Source: Kiritimatiellia bacterium (GTDB taxonomy: Bacteria > Verrucomicrobiota > Kiritimatiellia > CAIQIC01 > JAGNIJ01). Taken from it: a DNA stretch of 64,000 nucleotides. Under the pieces are notes generated by a model. It worked only from the letters and a program-made list of their open reading frames with translations. It was not told where the DNA came from and ran no database searches. Position 1 is the stretch's first letter, and every line of letters starts with the position of its first letter. This document shows positions 9,901-19,271 of this stretch, piece by piece. The stretch spans positions 1 to 64,000 of the forward strand of contig JAGNIJ010000003.1 in NCBI GenBank assembly GCA_018001225.1, in the 5' to 3' direction. Made by a program: the position numbers and the translations under genes.

Positions 9901-10223
9901 TCGCCGGAAAAACGCAGCGGCGGGCCGGGCCGCACCGGCTGCGGCAAGGATTCGTCGCGATAATTGAGCTTGGTAATTACGATCGAAACGGACTCCGGGT
10001 CCGCGTCGGGCGGCAGCGCGTAGTACAGTGTCTTCCGCGGCAGTCGCGGGCGCGCCGGATCGCCGGCGACGCTCCATCCTTCGGCCACGATATCCGCCAA
10101 GCCGTCCGCGGCCGCCCGGATTGAAACCGCCGGCCCGGTCAGTCCGACAGGTAAAGAACCAGCCGCCGCGCTCCATGCCGCCAACACTCCAGCGCATAGA
10201 AGTGGAACAGATAGGCTTTTCAA
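6933..10223 (-). CDS. Secreted gingipain-type C25 peptidase with TSP3-like and CBM-like repeats
   Basis: 1096-residue exported cysteine peptidase. A signal peptide and propeptide region precede the C25 fold. The catalytic His is in LWWGHGWSRG (about residue 488) and the catalytic Cys in MVSCLCGD (about 524). Downstream come four thrombospondin-type-3-like Asp-rich calcium segments (about residues 629, 788, 948 and 998, e.g. DADGDTMADNWE). Between them are two copies of a carbohydrate-binding-like sandwich domain starting VPGTFNGW and VPGTFNSW. The C-terminus ends in an FYRV-type domain (PRFYKVRV) shared with other exported proteins here. The start is TTG at 10223, with AGGAGT at 10229-10234 at good spacing and no usable ATG. 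It is divergent from the FG-GAP giant. Confidence 0.93.
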   Translation of the reverse strand: MKSLSVPLLCAGVLAAWSAAAGSLPVGLTGPAVSIRAAADGLADIVAEGWSVAGDPARPRLPRKTLYYALPPDADPESVSIVITKLNYRDESLPQPVRPGPPLRFSGEPDAPVSWGDAVNVVDGRDQEVYGRDVFYPEAPVTIDGFSQMRKWKMVRVAFSPVLVNPVAGTARIVERVDFEILYAPGRTIQSAALGDTVLDSAALALVENDGEARGWYATRTKAATSSGNTYLIMTTDEIYTASPTLYGLTSHKEDMGFTVHVVTETKLDGSATATGWNEVTGQYPDGKADRMRKWLQNNYVGLQIEYVLLVGNPAPDWGDLPMKNCHYQAYVYPVDGFYADLTGNWDIDGNGFYGNETNDVGAVGGVDKVPEVYVGRIPVYTSDPSWREMLRRIVWKTIKYEQEGSTGWRRSALLPESWSDSYTDGAYLGEYARTNYLSSKGYTGYTLYEQGSVNPIYDSSFPSDEELLDNSTARHWMNHDYGMVLWWGHGWSRGAVVNAGGTLYESDQCPMLDDDHPASVFMVSCLCGDPTDDQNISYSMLRNGGIASVAAGNVSWYYYCSWSPSDAKGMNASMGYDFFRKVVSNETTHGRALAEVKQEMDDWWNNFYTFSLYGDPALRITSQGVDADGDTMADNWEADHGLDAGNPDDAGSNPDGDNYSNIEEYRAGLDPQVIDAPASSYSSIAVPGTFNGWSTTAHPLRKIGGGTWQADLVLTNQSAVAFKFAANGSWTTNWGEYNQLATNVPFSGMADWESDNITIAGTLDGRYRFTFNELTRGFRVEPTPAPDADLDGMPDAWENAHNLNPNRAADAAEDPDYDGYTNLQEYGNSTDPHVWNPRAGNYNYISVPGTFNSWNAAASNMCLVADHVWRYDTTFSGESAIQFKFAAHGGWAVNWGDSDQSQFSPPMAGGGESGAANISISGSLSGHYRFTFNDQTLAWGVEAIATPDTDGDGMSDAWENARGLNYRSAADASADADGDGLCNREEYDFGSEPGDRDSDDDGAEDEAEFVAGTDPTDEESLFCAEAATAPGAGTLAWPGATGRTYCVFSATGMVGAAWTPLPGFTNITGTAGDMTIGVGLPPDSAPRFYKVRVRH

Positions 10224-10241
10224 GGATTACTCCTGAATCAA

Positions 10242-10255
10242 GTAAAACGCTTTAC
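10242..10255. promoter_or_regulatory. Possible LacI-family-like operator
   Basis: GTAAAACGCTTTAC is a near-palindrome centred on CG, 7 bases upstream of the Shine-Dalgarno of the C25 peptidase gene. Its shape (AAA-CG-TTT core) resembles LacI/CcpA-family operators. A repressor bound here would block the minus-strand transcript. No LacI-type gene is in the window, so this is a pattern match only. Confidence 0.3.
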
Positions 10256-10528
10256 CTATTACCTGATTGCCTCCCTCTTGTATAGGGCAATTTCCGCATG
10301 CCCTTCCCCTGCGTCAACGGGGATGGTTGAACCACGATGCACGCACGCATCCCGGCAATCGCTTTGTCATCACTTTCGATCACGCGTCGCAACAGAATTG
10401 CACGTACAAACGGGATCGCTCGACTCGGAAAAAAATGAAATAAGTGTGTTCATCTCGAAATCGCACGGTTATCATCATAGCGGAGGGCGAGGAGCACCCT
10501 CTCATAACCACATGTAGGAGAAGTAAAA
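10256..10528. other. AT-richer divergent intergenic region
   Basis: About 270 bases between the two giant exported-protein genes, clearly less GC-rich than the flanks. It should hold both divergent promoters, but I cannot pick convincing -35/-10 pairs. A GAGGG...CCCTC hairpin (10483-10501) sits about 15 bases before the ribosome site of the FG-GAP gene and contains GGAGGGCGAG, the core of the dispersed palindrome at 3.6 and 28.7 kb. No gene seen. Confidence 0.5.
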
Positions 10529-13500
10529 ATGAATTCCGATTGTGTTTATCGCGCGCGTGCTCATGAAATATCGCGCCCAATCCGCGGCAAAAGCCTCTCC
10601 TTGGTTTGTTACCTGTTTTATATAAGCATGTTACTACGGACTGGTTCCAGCGCACTAGCGCAGGCGCCCACTGTGACCAACGTGGCCCCGCCGAACGGGT
10701 GGAATGCCGTACCCCGCGGCTCGAACGTGACGGCCCAGTTCAGCGCGCCGGTGGACGGGAGCACGGTGGATTCCACCAACACGTTCCTGCTCCACAGCAG
10801 CCAGGGCGGGTTCCGGCGCGGCGCGATGACCTTCAACGCCGCCACGAACCTCGCGAAGTTCAACCCGGTCGGCCAGTTCCGGCCGGGCGAGCACATCTTC
10901 GCCCAACTCACGGACGCGATCCTCAACGCCGGCCACACGGCCTCGCTGGTGCCGTACGGGTGGTCGTTCTATACCGACGTGGACGGGGGCGGCGGCGCCT
11001 TCCTGGCAAGCACCCAGAGCCTGGGCACCAACTGGAGCTATCACTCCGCCGTGGGCGACGTGAACAACGACGGGGACCTCGATGTGGTGTACGGACTGAT
11101 CGGGATCGGAAACGTCCTGTGGTTGAACAACGGGGACGGGACGTTCACGGACAGCGGGCAGACGCCCGGGACCAATGCCTACGGACTCGCGCTGGGCGAC
11201 CTGAACAACGACGGGTGGCTGGACCTGTTCATCGCCCCGTGGGCCGAACCGTGCCAGGTCTGGACGAACAACCGCGCCGGCATGCTGGCGGACAGCGGCC
11301 AGCGCCTCGGGCCGGACCGGACGAGCACGGACGTGGTGCTCGGAGACGTGGACGGCGACGGCGACCTCGACGCCTTTCAGCACATCTACTCGGCCTCCTC
11401 GGGGGGCGGCCCGAACAAGCTGTGGATCAATGACGGGAACGCAGTGTTCTCGGACAGCGGGCAGTCGCTGGGTTCGGACGGCGCGAACTGGGCCGTCTTC
11501 GGCGACGTCAACGCCGACGGCTGGCTCGACCTGCTCCAGGCCCGCTACAACGAAACCGCGACCGTCTGGACCAACGACCGGGCGGGCGGGCTGAAGGACA
11601 GCGGGCAGTCCGTCGGCCCCCTGAACATCAACGACCTGGAACTGGGCGATGTCAACGGGGACGGCTCCCTCGATGCCGTGATGGCGTACTCGGGCGGCTG
11701 CTTCATCTGGACGAACCGGGGCGACGGCGTGTTCTCCTCCGTCCCCACCAACGAGATCGCCGGCAACCGATTCGGCCTGGCCCTGGGCGACGTGGACGAC
11801 GACGGCGATCTCGACATCTACCTGGCGGGCTTCCAGGCGGACGCCGTCCTGCTGAACGACGGAACCGGCGCGTTCAGGAGCAACGGCCAGGGCTTGGGGA
11901 CAAACCTCAACTTCGACGCCGCCCTGGCCGACCTCGACGGGGACGGCGACGTGGACGCGGTCACGTGCGGCGAGGACGGACTCGCCGCGTGGTTCAACGT
12001 CTACCCGGACTTGCAGGTCCTCGGGACCAACGGCGAGGCCGTCGCCAGCGGCGAGGCGCCGTCGGAGGTCAAGGGCACGGATTTCGGATCGCTCCTCGCC
12101 GGCTGGGCGCGGACCAATACCTTCACGATCACCAATGCCGGGCCGGTGCACCTGGCGATCACCGGGGTGTCGACGGGCGGCGCCGGGGCGGCCCTGTTCC
12201 GGGTGGCCGGCGTGCCGGCGGCCGTGGCCCCGGGCACGGCTTCGAACTTCACGATCCGGTTCGGCCCGACGGGGCCCGGCGCAGCGGAGGCGACCATCTC
12301 GCTGGCCAACACCGGCACCAACCGGCCGTTCGAGATCAACGTGCAGGGCAACGGCGCGGCCCCGCGCGTCACCAACACCGTTCCGGCCAACGGGACCGCG
12401 GCCGTCGCGCCGAACGCCGACCTGGTCGCGGACTTCAATGACGCCATGCGCGGGACAACGATCACGTCGAACCGATTCCTCCTGTACGGGGAGCAGAGCG
12501 GGTTCCGGTACGGCGCGATCACCTTCAACGCCCAGACCAACCGGGCCACGCTGAATCCTTCGGCCGACTTCCGCGCCGGCGAGCGGGTCTTCGCGGAGCT
12601 GACCCTCGGCATCCTGAACGCCTCGGGCCTCGGGGAATTGACCCCCTACTCCTGGTCGTTCTTCGCCGCCGTGCAGGGCGGCAGCGGCGTGTTCGACGAC
12701 AGCGGCCAGCGGCCCGGCACCAACGCGATCGGCGCGGCGTGGGGCGACGTGGACGGCGACGGCGACCTCGACGCATTCCTCGCGACGGGCGGGGCCGACG
12801 GCGACCAGGTCTGGACCAACGACGGCGCGGGCGTCCTGTACGACAGCGGCCAGCGGCTGGGCACGAACAACGGCGTGTCCGTCGCGCTGGGCGACGTGGA
12901 CCGGGACGGCGACCTCGACGCCCTCGTGCTCAACGACGGGCAGCCCGCGCAGGTCTACACGAACCTGGGCGGCGTATTTTTCGACAGCGGGCAGGAACTT
13001 TCCTCCGGCCAGGGCCGCCGCGGGGCCCTGGTGGACGTCAACGGCGACGGGACGCTCGACGCCGTGATCAACCGCATGGGCACGGACAACACCCGGGTCT
13101 GGACCAATGACGGGGCGGGCGTATTCACGGACACCGGGCAGGCCATCGTCAACGGGCGCTGGATGGACGTCGGCGACGTGAACGGGGACGGGACCCTCGA
13201 CCTGTGCACCGCGGCCTATGGCGGCTCGGGCCGCGTCTGGACCAACAATGGAACGGGATGGTTTGGCGACACCGGGCTGCGCCTGGGCGCGACCACGAAC
13301 AAGACGTGGGCCGTGGCGCTGGGCGACCTGAACGGCGACCACGCGTTGGATATGTTTTGGGCATTGGATCGCCAGGGCTGCATGGTCTGGACCAACGACG
13401 GGGCCGGGCAGTTTTACGACACCGGCCAGGCGCTCGGCACCAACGACGCCCGCCACGTGGCGCTCGGCGACGTGGACGCGGACGGCGACCTCGACGCCTG

Positions 13501-16500
13501 GACCGCCAACTACGGCGGGCCGGACACGCTCTGGCTCAACGACGGGACCGGCCTGTTCACCGACAGCGGCCAGGAGCTCGGCATCGGCAACGGCGTCGCC
13601 GCGGCGTTCGGCGACGCGAACGGCGACGGGATCCCCGACGTCCTCGCGTCGAGGGAATCCGGGGCGAGTCTCCTGTGGCTCAACGGCGGACCGGCCATCG
13701 AGGTGCTGGGCACGAACGGCGCGCTCATCGCCAACGGCGAGGGCGCGTCGGCGGCCAAGGGCACCGTCTTCGCGGACCTGCTCATGAACCGCGCGGAGAC
13801 GAACCTCCTCTCCCTCTCCAACCCCTCCGCCTTCGACCTGGTGATCTACGGCGCGACGACGGGTGGGACGGGCGCGGCGTCCTTCCTGCTCGAGGCCGTG
13901 CCGGAGCGCGTCGCGGCCGGGACCGCGAGCAACTTCCCCGTCGTCTTCCGGCCGGCCGGCATCGGCACGGTCACGGCAATGGTGACCCTCGCGAGCAGCA
14001 GCACGAACACGCCCTACGCCTTCGGCCTGAAGGGCACGGGCACGGGCCTGCGGCTGACCAACACGATCCCGGCCCGCGGCGCGGCGGACGCCGACCCGGA
14101 CGTCATCCTGGCGGCGCAGTTCGACACGGCCATGCTGGCCACGACGATTTACTCGAACACCTTCCTGGTTCACGGGGCCTTCAGCGGCTTCCACGAGGGC
14201 GCGGTGGCCCTCGGCGGCGGAGGGATGGAGGCGACCCTGGGCCCGGCAGCCGGGTTCCTGCCGGGCGAACCGGTGACCGCCTGGCTGCCGTGGGGCGTCA
14301 CGAACGCCGGGGGCGACATCGGCCTCTACCCGCACCACTGGCCGTTCTTCGCCTCGACGGCGCCCGGCTCGGGCGTCTTCGCGGACAGCGGCCAGCAGCC
14401 GGGCTCGAACACCTCCTGCCACGTGCTCGGCGACTTCAACGGGGACGGCGCGATGGACCTGTTCATCGGCGCCCGCTCGAACAGGGCGGGCCACGCGGTC
14501 TGGACGAACGACGGCGCGGGGGTCCTGTACGACACCGGCCTGCGGCTCGGTACCAACCAGTGCGTCCAGGCGACGGCCGGCGACGTGAACCGGGACGGCC
14601 GGCTCGACGTCCTGGTCATCAACAACGCGTACCGCGTGGAGGTCTGGACCAACGGGGGCGCGGCCTTCGGCCTCGCGCAGAATTTCGCCACGACCTACGG
14701 CTGGGCCGTCGCGGCGGGCGACGTCAACAGCGACGGGGCGCTCGACCTCCTCGTGGGCATGATCAACTTCGACCCGGACGTGGTCTACACGAACGACGGC
14801 CGCGGCACGTTCGGGTACGCCTGGCCGGCCACGGCCAACACGTACTCCGACCGGATCCTGCTGGGCGACCTCGACGGGGACGGCGACCTCGACCTGGTCT
14901 CCGCGCGGAGCGCCGGCAGCACCTACACCTGCCTGAACGACGGCACCGGCCGTTTCGCACAGCGGACGAACCTGGGCAGCGTGCAACCGCACGGCACGGC
15001 CCTGGGCGACGTGGACGGCGACGGCGATCTCGACGTGCTCGTGACCGAGGACAAGTATTTCGAGTACCAGAGCCGCTGCCGCATCTTCCTCAACGACGGG
15101 ACCGGCGGCTTCTCCTCCGGCGGAAACTTCGGCCTGTCCGCCTACCCGCGGGACGTCGCGCTGGGCGACGTGGACGGGGACGGCGACCTCGACGCGGTCA
15201 CCTCGCACGCCAGCAACTACGCCACCCGCGTGTACTGGAACATCGGGGCCGGCTCGTTCTCCTACTCGGGCCAGCAGATGGACGGCGGGGTCGGCCGGAA
15301 CGCGAACCTCGGCGACTTCGACGGGGACGGCCGCCTGGACGTGCTGATCTCCGCCAACGGGCAACCCAACAGCCTCTGGATCCAGACCTACCCGGAGATC
15401 CAACTGCTCGGCACCAACGGCGCGGCGCTCGTGAACGGGGCCCCGGCCGCGGTGGAACCGGGCACGGACTTCGGCGACGTGGGCCTCCGGCAGCAGGCCG
15501 CGCACACGTTCAGCGTGACCAACCCCTCGGGCGCCCTGCTCTCGATCCTGTCCGCGAACCTGTCCGGCTCGGACTTCTTCGCCCTGTCCGGCATGCCCGC
15601 GCGCGTGGACCCGTACGCCGTCAGCAACTTTACCGTGACATTCCAACCGAAGGCCGTCGGGCTCCGGACCGCCATCGTCGAGATCGTGAACAACGCCACG
15701 AATTCGCCGTACCTCCTGAACCTGCAGGCCACGGGCGCCTTCCTGCTGACCAATACCGTCCCCGCCCCCGCGGCCCCGGACGTGGCGGCCGGCGCGGACG
15801 TGATCGCGCAGTTCGGCGAGGCCGTCTCCCAGCCGTCCGTCTCGTCCGGGAACTTCTTCCTCTACAGCGGGCAGAGCAAGCCCCGGTATGGCGCGATCAG
15901 CTTCAACGGGGCGTCCACGGAAGCGACGCTGGATCTCTTCCTGGACTTCAAGCCCGGCGAACTCCTGTTCGCCGAGCTGCGGAGCGTCACCAACGCCGCC
16001 GGGACCGTGACCCTCGATCACTACACTTGGACCTTCCACGCGGCGGCCCCGGCGGGCCTCGGGACCTTCGTGGACAGCGGCCAGGCCCTGGCCACGAACA
16101 ACGGCTGGGGCGTGGCGCTGGGCGACCTCGACGGGGACGACGACCTCGACGCGGTCATCGCCAACTACCAGCAGGCCGGCCTGGTCTGGACCAACCAGGG
16201 CGGCGTGTTCGCCGACAGCGGCCAACTGCTGGGCACGAACAATCCCAGCCGGAGCGTGGCCCTCGGCGACGTGGACCGCGACGGCGACCTCGACGCCGTG
16301 TTCGGCAACGACGGCGCCGCCAACGAGGTCTGGACCAACGACGGGCACGCCGTATTCGGCGACAGCGGGCAGCGCCTGGGCAGCGCGGCGACGTTCGGCG
16401 TCGCCCTGGCCGACCTCAACGGGGACGGCTGGCTCGACCTCTACGAGCTCGTGAACGGCGCGGCCGACCGGGTGTGGACCAACGACGGCGCGGGCGCCTT

Positions 16501-17680
16501 CTTCAACAGCGGGCAGAGCCTGGGCAGCGCGGCGGGGTACGGCGTTGCGCTGGGCGACCTCGACGGCGAGGGCACGGTGGACGCGTTCGTCGCCAACCGG
16601 AACGAGGCGAACCGCGTGTGGCTCAACGACGGGACCGGGGTGCTCGTGAACAACGGGCAGAGCCTGGCCACCGCCAGGAGCCGGGGGGTCGCGCTGGGCG
16701 ACCTCGACGGGGATGGCGACCTCGACGCCTACGTGGCCAACGATGGCGCGGCCGACGAGGTCTGGATCAACGACGGGCTCGGCATCTTCACCCTCGGCCA
16801 GTCGCCCGGCAGCGACAACGGCCGCAGCGTCGCCCTGGGCGACGTGGACGCCGACGGCGACCTCGACGCCGTCGTGCTCAACAACGGGGCCAACAAGGTC
16901 TGGATCAACGACGGCGCGGGCGCGTTCACCGACAGCGGGCAGTCCCTGGGCTCCGCCTTGAGCATGGCGGCGGCGCTGGGCGACGTGAACGGGGACGGCG
17001 CGGTGGACGCCTTCGTCGCGAACCAGAACGTGGCGGACGAGTTGTGGCTTAACGCGGCCCACCGGATCACCCCCTCCGCGGGCCTGCACGGCGCGATCGA
17101 GCCCTCGACGCCCGTGCTCCTGCCCGGCGGGGGCGGCACGAGCTTCGTCGTGACGGCCGACGCCTACTACTTCATCGGCCAGTTGCTCACCAACGGCGCG
17201 GCCGACCCGGCCGCGGCGGGCCTGGACGTCTACACGTCGACCTGGGACAACGTCACCGCCGACGGCGCGGTCTACGCCGAGTTCAGCGAGCACACGGCCT
17301 TCTACGGCACGCCCTGGTGGTGGCTGGCGCAGTGGGGCCTGACCAACGGCGGCCTGACGTTCGACGAGGCGGAGACCAACGACGCGGACGGCGACACCTT
17401 CAACGCCCGCGACGAGCGCATCGCGGACACCAGTCCGGCAGACAGCAACGACTACTTCCACGTCACTCGCCTATGGCGCACCAACTCGATGGCCGTCACG
17501 TTCGGCAGCTCGACGGCGCGGGTGTATGCGCTGGAGAGTTGCGGAATGCTGGAAATCGAATCCTGGATCGCGGTGGAGGGCCAAACCAACGTGCCCGGCG
17601 ACGCAAGCGGGACGACGACCCTGACGGACACCAACCACGCCGCGCGGGGGATGTACCGGGTGGGCGTCGGCCTGCCGTGA
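10529..17680 (+). CDS. Giant exported FG-GAP/VCBS repeat protein with four tandem modules
   Basis: 2383 residues, exported by a late-starting signal peptide (hydrophobic LVCYLFYISMLLRTG near residue 30, cut probably after ALAQA). The body is four repeats of one module: a Big_5-like Ig domain (NTFLLHS...GFRRGAMTFN), a run of FG-GAP/VCBS blades with calcium loops such as GDVDGDGDLDA and the phrase TNDGAG, then a choice-of-anchor-D-like domain (for example 12001-12357, 13690-14050 and 15390-15745). Modules start near 10.66, 12.36, 14.05 and 15.75 kb. The last module lacks anchor D and ends in a unique tail with an FYRV-type domain (GMYRVGVG). Such beta-propellers usually bind ligands or carbohydrates on the cell surface. 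An AGGAG site precedes the ATG by 6-8 bases. Confidence 0.93.
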   Translation: MNSDCVYRARAHEISRPIRGKSLSLVCYLFYISMLLRTGSSALAQAPTVTNVAPPNGWNAVPRGSNVTAQFSAPVDGSTVDSTNTFLLHSSQGGFRRGAMTFNAATNLAKFNPVGQFRPGEHIFAQLTDAILNAGHTASLVPYGWSFYTDVDGGGGAFLASTQSLGTNWSYHSAVGDVNNDGDLDVVYGLIGIGNVLWLNNGDGTFTDSGQTPGTNAYGLALGDLNNDGWLDLFIAPWAEPCQVWTNNRAGMLADSGQRLGPDRTSTDVVLGDVDGDGDLDAFQHIYSASSGGGPNKLWINDGNAVFSDSGQSLGSDGANWAVFGDVNADGWLDLLQARYNETATVWTNDRAGGLKDSGQSVGPLNINDLELGDVNGDGSLDAVMAYSGGCFIWTNRGDGVFSSVPTNEIAGNRFGLALGDVDDDGDLDIYLAGFQADAVLLNDGTGAFRSNGQGLGTNLNFDAALADLDGDGDVDAVTCGEDGLAAWFNVYPDLQVLGTNGEAVASGEAPSEVKGTDFGSLLAGWARTNTFTITNAGPVHLAITGVSTGGAGAALFRVAGVPAAVAPGTASNFTIRFGPTGPGAAEATISLANTGTNRPFEINVQGNGAAPRVTNTVPANGTAAVAPNADLVADFNDAMRGTTITSNRFLLYGEQSGFRYGAITFNAQTNRATLNPSADFRAGERVFAELTLGILNASGLGELTPYSWSFFAAVQGGSGVFDDSGQRPGTNAIGAAWGDVDGDGDLDAFLATGGADGDQVWTNDGAGVLYDSGQRLGTNNGVSVALGDVDRDGDLDALVLNDGQPAQVYTNLGGVFFDSGQELSSGQGRRGALVDVNGDGTLDAVINRMGTDNTRVWTNDGAGVFTDTGQAIVNGRWMDVGDVNGDGTLDLCTAAYGGSGRVWTNNGTGWFGDTGLRLGATTNKTWAVALGDLNGDHALDMFWALDRQGCMVWTNDGAGQFYDTGQALGTNDARHVALGDVDADGDLDAWTANYGGPDTLWLNDGTGLFTDSGQELGIGNGVAAAFGDANGDGIPDVLASRESGASLLWLNGGPAIEVLGTNGALIANGEGASAAKGTVFADLLMNRAETNLLSLSNPSAFDLVIYGATTGGTGAASFLLEAVPERVAAGTASNFPVVFRPAGIGTVTAMVTLASSSTNTPYAFGLKGTGTGLRLTNTIPARGAADADPDVILAAQFDTAMLATTIYSNTFLVHGAFSGFHEGAVALGGGGMEATLGPAAGFLPGEPVTAWLPWGVTNAGGDIGLYPHHWPFFASTAPGSGVFADSGQQPGSNTSCHVLGDFNGDGAMDLFIGARSNRAGHAVWTNDGAGVLYDTGLRLGTNQCVQATAGDVNRDGRLDVLVINNAYRVEVWTNGGAAFGLAQNFATTYGWAVAAGDVNSDGALDLLVGMINFDPDVVYTNDGRGTFGYAWPATANTYSDRILLGDLDGDGDLDLVSARSAGSTYTCLNDGTGRFAQRTNLGSVQPHGTALGDVDGDGDLDVLVTEDKYFEYQSRCRIFLNDGTGGFSSGGNFGLSAYPRDVALGDVDGDGDLDAVTSHASNYATRVYWNIGAGSFSYSGQQMDGGVGRNANLGDFDGDGRLDVLISANGQPNSLWIQTYPEIQLLGTNGAALVNGAPAAVEPGTDFGDVGLRQQAAHTFSVTNPSGALLSILSANLSGSDFFALSGMPARVDPYAVSNFTVTFQPKAVGLRTAIVEIVNNATNSPYLLNLQATGAFLLTNTVPAPAAPDVAAGADVIAQFGEAVSQPSVSSGNFFLYSGQSKPRYGAISFNGASTEATLDLFLDFKPGELLFAELRSVTNAAGTVTLDHYTWTFHAAAPAGLGTFVDSGQALATNNGWGVALGDLDGDDDLDAVIANYQQAGLVWTNQGGVFADSGQLLGTNNPSRSVALGDVDRDGDLDAVFGNDGAANEVWTNDGHAVFGDSGQRLGSAATFGVALADLNGDGWLDLYELVNGAADRVWTNDGAGAFFNSGQSLGSAAGYGVALGDLDGEGTVDAFVANRNEANRVWLNDGTGVLVNNGQSLATARSRGVALGDLDGDGDLDAYVANDGAADEVWINDGLGIFTLGQSPGSDNGRSVALGDVDADGDLDAVVLNNGANKVWINDGAGAFTDSGQSLGSALSMAAALGDVNGDGAVDAFVANQNVADELWLNAAHRITPSAGLHGAIEPSTPVLLPGGGGTSFVVTADAYYFIGQLLTNGAADPAAAGLDVYTSTWDNVTADGAVYAEFSEHTAFYGTPWWWLAQWGLTNGGLTFDEAETNDADGDTFNARDERIADTSPADSNDYFHVTRLWRTNSMAVTFGSSTARVYALESCGMLEIESWIAVEGQTNVPGDASGTTTLTDTNHAARGMYRVGVGLP

Positions 17681-17695
17681 ACACGGGGCCTGGAA

Positions 17696-18415
17696 TCAGC
17701 GGACGGCGACCACGACCTTGAACCAGCGGAACGCGCGCAGGTCGTGGATCGTTGCGCGGCGGAACCCGGCGCGAAGGCACAGCGCCTTCCACTGCCGGGC
17801 GCTGACGCAGTACTCGCCCTGGTTCAGAATGTGCTTCTTGCCGTTGTCGTACATCCGGCTGAAGGCGGGGACACCGCCCTCCTTCAGGGCCATGAGGATC
17901 TCGGCCTTCAGGAAGTCGAGGAGGCGCGACAGGCGTTTCGGGTCCGCGTGGTCGCCCGACGTGTCCACGTCGATCTCGCCGATCACCAGCCGGCCGCCGG
18001 GCTTCAGGAGAGATCGCATGGTTTTCAGCATGGGCAGCTTGTTCTCCACGTGATGCAGCGCAACGGTGGCGGCGATGACGTTGAACGATTCCCTCCGGAA
18101 CCGAAGCTTCGCGGCGTCCTGCCGCACGCAGCGGACCCGGTCCCGCAGGCCCAGCGCGTCAACCTTGGCCTGGAAAAGCTTCAGCATGTCGGGGGCGTAG
18201 TCCGCCGCCGTGATCCGGCAGTCCGCGCGTTCCAGGAACTTGAGCGAGAGCAGGCCCGTGCCGCAACCCGCGTCGAGGACCCGGTCGCCGTCCTTCACGC
18301 CGGACCGGCGCACGGCGAGGTCCAGCAATTGATGGTGCCGCCGGACCTTGCCCAGCGTGGCGTCGTACTCGTTCGCCCAGTCGCCGAACCACTGCCTGGT
18401 GTCGTGTTTCTTCAT
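17696..18415 (-). CDS. Class I SAM-dependent methyltransferase
   Basis: 239-residue cytoplasmic methyltransferase of the UbiE/Methyltransf_11 type. Motif I is VLDAGCGTGLLSLKF, the acidic residue of motif II follows in ITAADYAPDM, and the post-motifs VIAATVALHHVE and LLKPGGRLVIGEID are all in place. The N-terminus WFGDWANEYDATLGKV is typical of small-molecule or lipid methyltransferases, but the substrate is not deducible. It is the third gene of a tight minus-strand unit: dapF, SDR, methyltransferase, with 1 base between the SDR stop and this ATG. Its 3' end converges on the FG-GAP gene 15 bases away. Confidence 0.9.
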   Translation of the reverse strand: MKKHDTRQWFGDWANEYDATLGKVRRHHQLLDLAVRRSGVKDGDRVLDAGCGTGLLSLKFLERADCRITAADYAPDMLKLFQAKVDALGLRDRVRCVRQDAAKLRFRRESFNVIAATVALHHVENKLPMLKTMRSLLKPGGRLVIGEIDVDTSGDHADPKRLSRLLDFLKAEILMALKEGGVPAFSRMYDNGKKHILNQGEYCVSARQWKALCLRAGFRRATIHDLRAFRWFKVVVAVR

Positions 18416-18416
18416 G

Positions 18417-19271
18417 CTATCCCAGCCGCCGCGCGAGCAGCCAGTCCATGACGGCGTGCGGCAGGAGGCGCGCGAGGATCGAGCCGGCGCGCGCGGGCAG
18501 GGTCACGGGGTAGCGGCGGCGCGGCGAGGACGATTCCACCGCATGCACGATCCGGCGCGCGACGGCCTCCGGCGGGGCGGTGAACGGGTCCGAACTCCGG
18601 AAGTTTTTTGCCGCCCGGCGCTTGCCCTCGCTCGCGTAGCGCTCGCCGAACCGGGAGCGGTCCAGGTCGAGATGCTCCTGGCCGCTTTCAAACGCGTTCT
18701 TCCGGAACGCGGTCTCGATTGGGCCGGGCTCGACGATGCTCACCGCGACGCCGGTGCCGAGCAGCTCGATCCGCAACGCGTCGGAGAGCGCCTCGAGCGC
18801 GTGCTTGCTGGCGCAGTAGGCGCCCATGAAGGGGATGGTCAGCCGCCCGAGCACGGAGCTGACATTGACGATCCGGCCGTAGCCCTGTTCGCGCAGGGCG
18901 GGCAGGACATGGGCGGTCAGTTCATGCAGGCCGAAGAGATTGACCTCGAACTGCCGGCGCAGGGCCTCGCGAGTAAGATCCTCGACGGCGCCGGGCTGGC
19001 CGTAGCCCGCGTTGTTGACCAGCGCGCCCAGGCGGCCCCCGCCCCGCTTCAGGGCTTCCTCGGCCGCGCGGCGGACGGAGGCCGGGTCGTGCAGGTCCAG
19101 TTCGATGGGATCGAATCCCTCCGCGCGCAGGCGGGCGAGGTCGTCCGGTTTGCGGGCGGTGGGCCACACGGTCCAGCCGCGCTCGCGCAGGAGACGGGCG
19201 GCGGCCAGGCCGATGCCGGTGGAGCAGCCGGTGACCAGGGCGGTGCGGGATTGGACCGGGGCGGCTTTCAA
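18417..19271 (-). CDS. Short-chain dehydrogenase/reductase
   Basis: 284-residue classical SDR using NAD(P)H. Cofactor motif TGCSTGIG, NNAGYG, the catalytic Ser of NVSSVLG and the YxxxK pair (YCASKHALEALS) are all present, followed by VEPGPIET. The start is best read as TTG at 19271: its bases overlap the dapF stop codon (TTGA), and the conserved fold begins about ten residues later. The frame is also open far upstream, inside dapF on the same strand, but that extension has no SDR character. The C-terminus ends LLPHAVMDWLLARRL, common in SDRs annotated for lipids or retinol-like substrates. Substrate unknown. Confidence 0.9.
   Translation of the reverse strand: MKAAPVQSRTALVTGCSTGIGLAAARLLRERGWTVWPTARKPDDLARLRAEGFDPIELDLHDPASVRRAAEEALKRGGGRLGALVNNAGYGQPGAVEDLTREALRRQFEVNLFGLHELTAHVLPALREQGYGRIVNVSSVLGRLTIPFMGAYCASKHALEALSDALRIELLGTGVAVSIVEPGPIETAFRKNAFESGQEHLDLDRSRFGERYASEGKRRAAKNFRSSDPFTAPPEAVARRIVHAVESSSPRRRYPVTLPARAGSILARLLPHAVMDWLLARRLG

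Noticed and set aside
10655-17461. A 2268-codon open frame on the minus strand opposite the FG-GAP gene
   Set aside because: It mirrors the repeated GC-rich codons of the plus-strand gene, has no domain or ribosome site, and its translation is low-complexity Val/Gly/Arg/Ala sequence.
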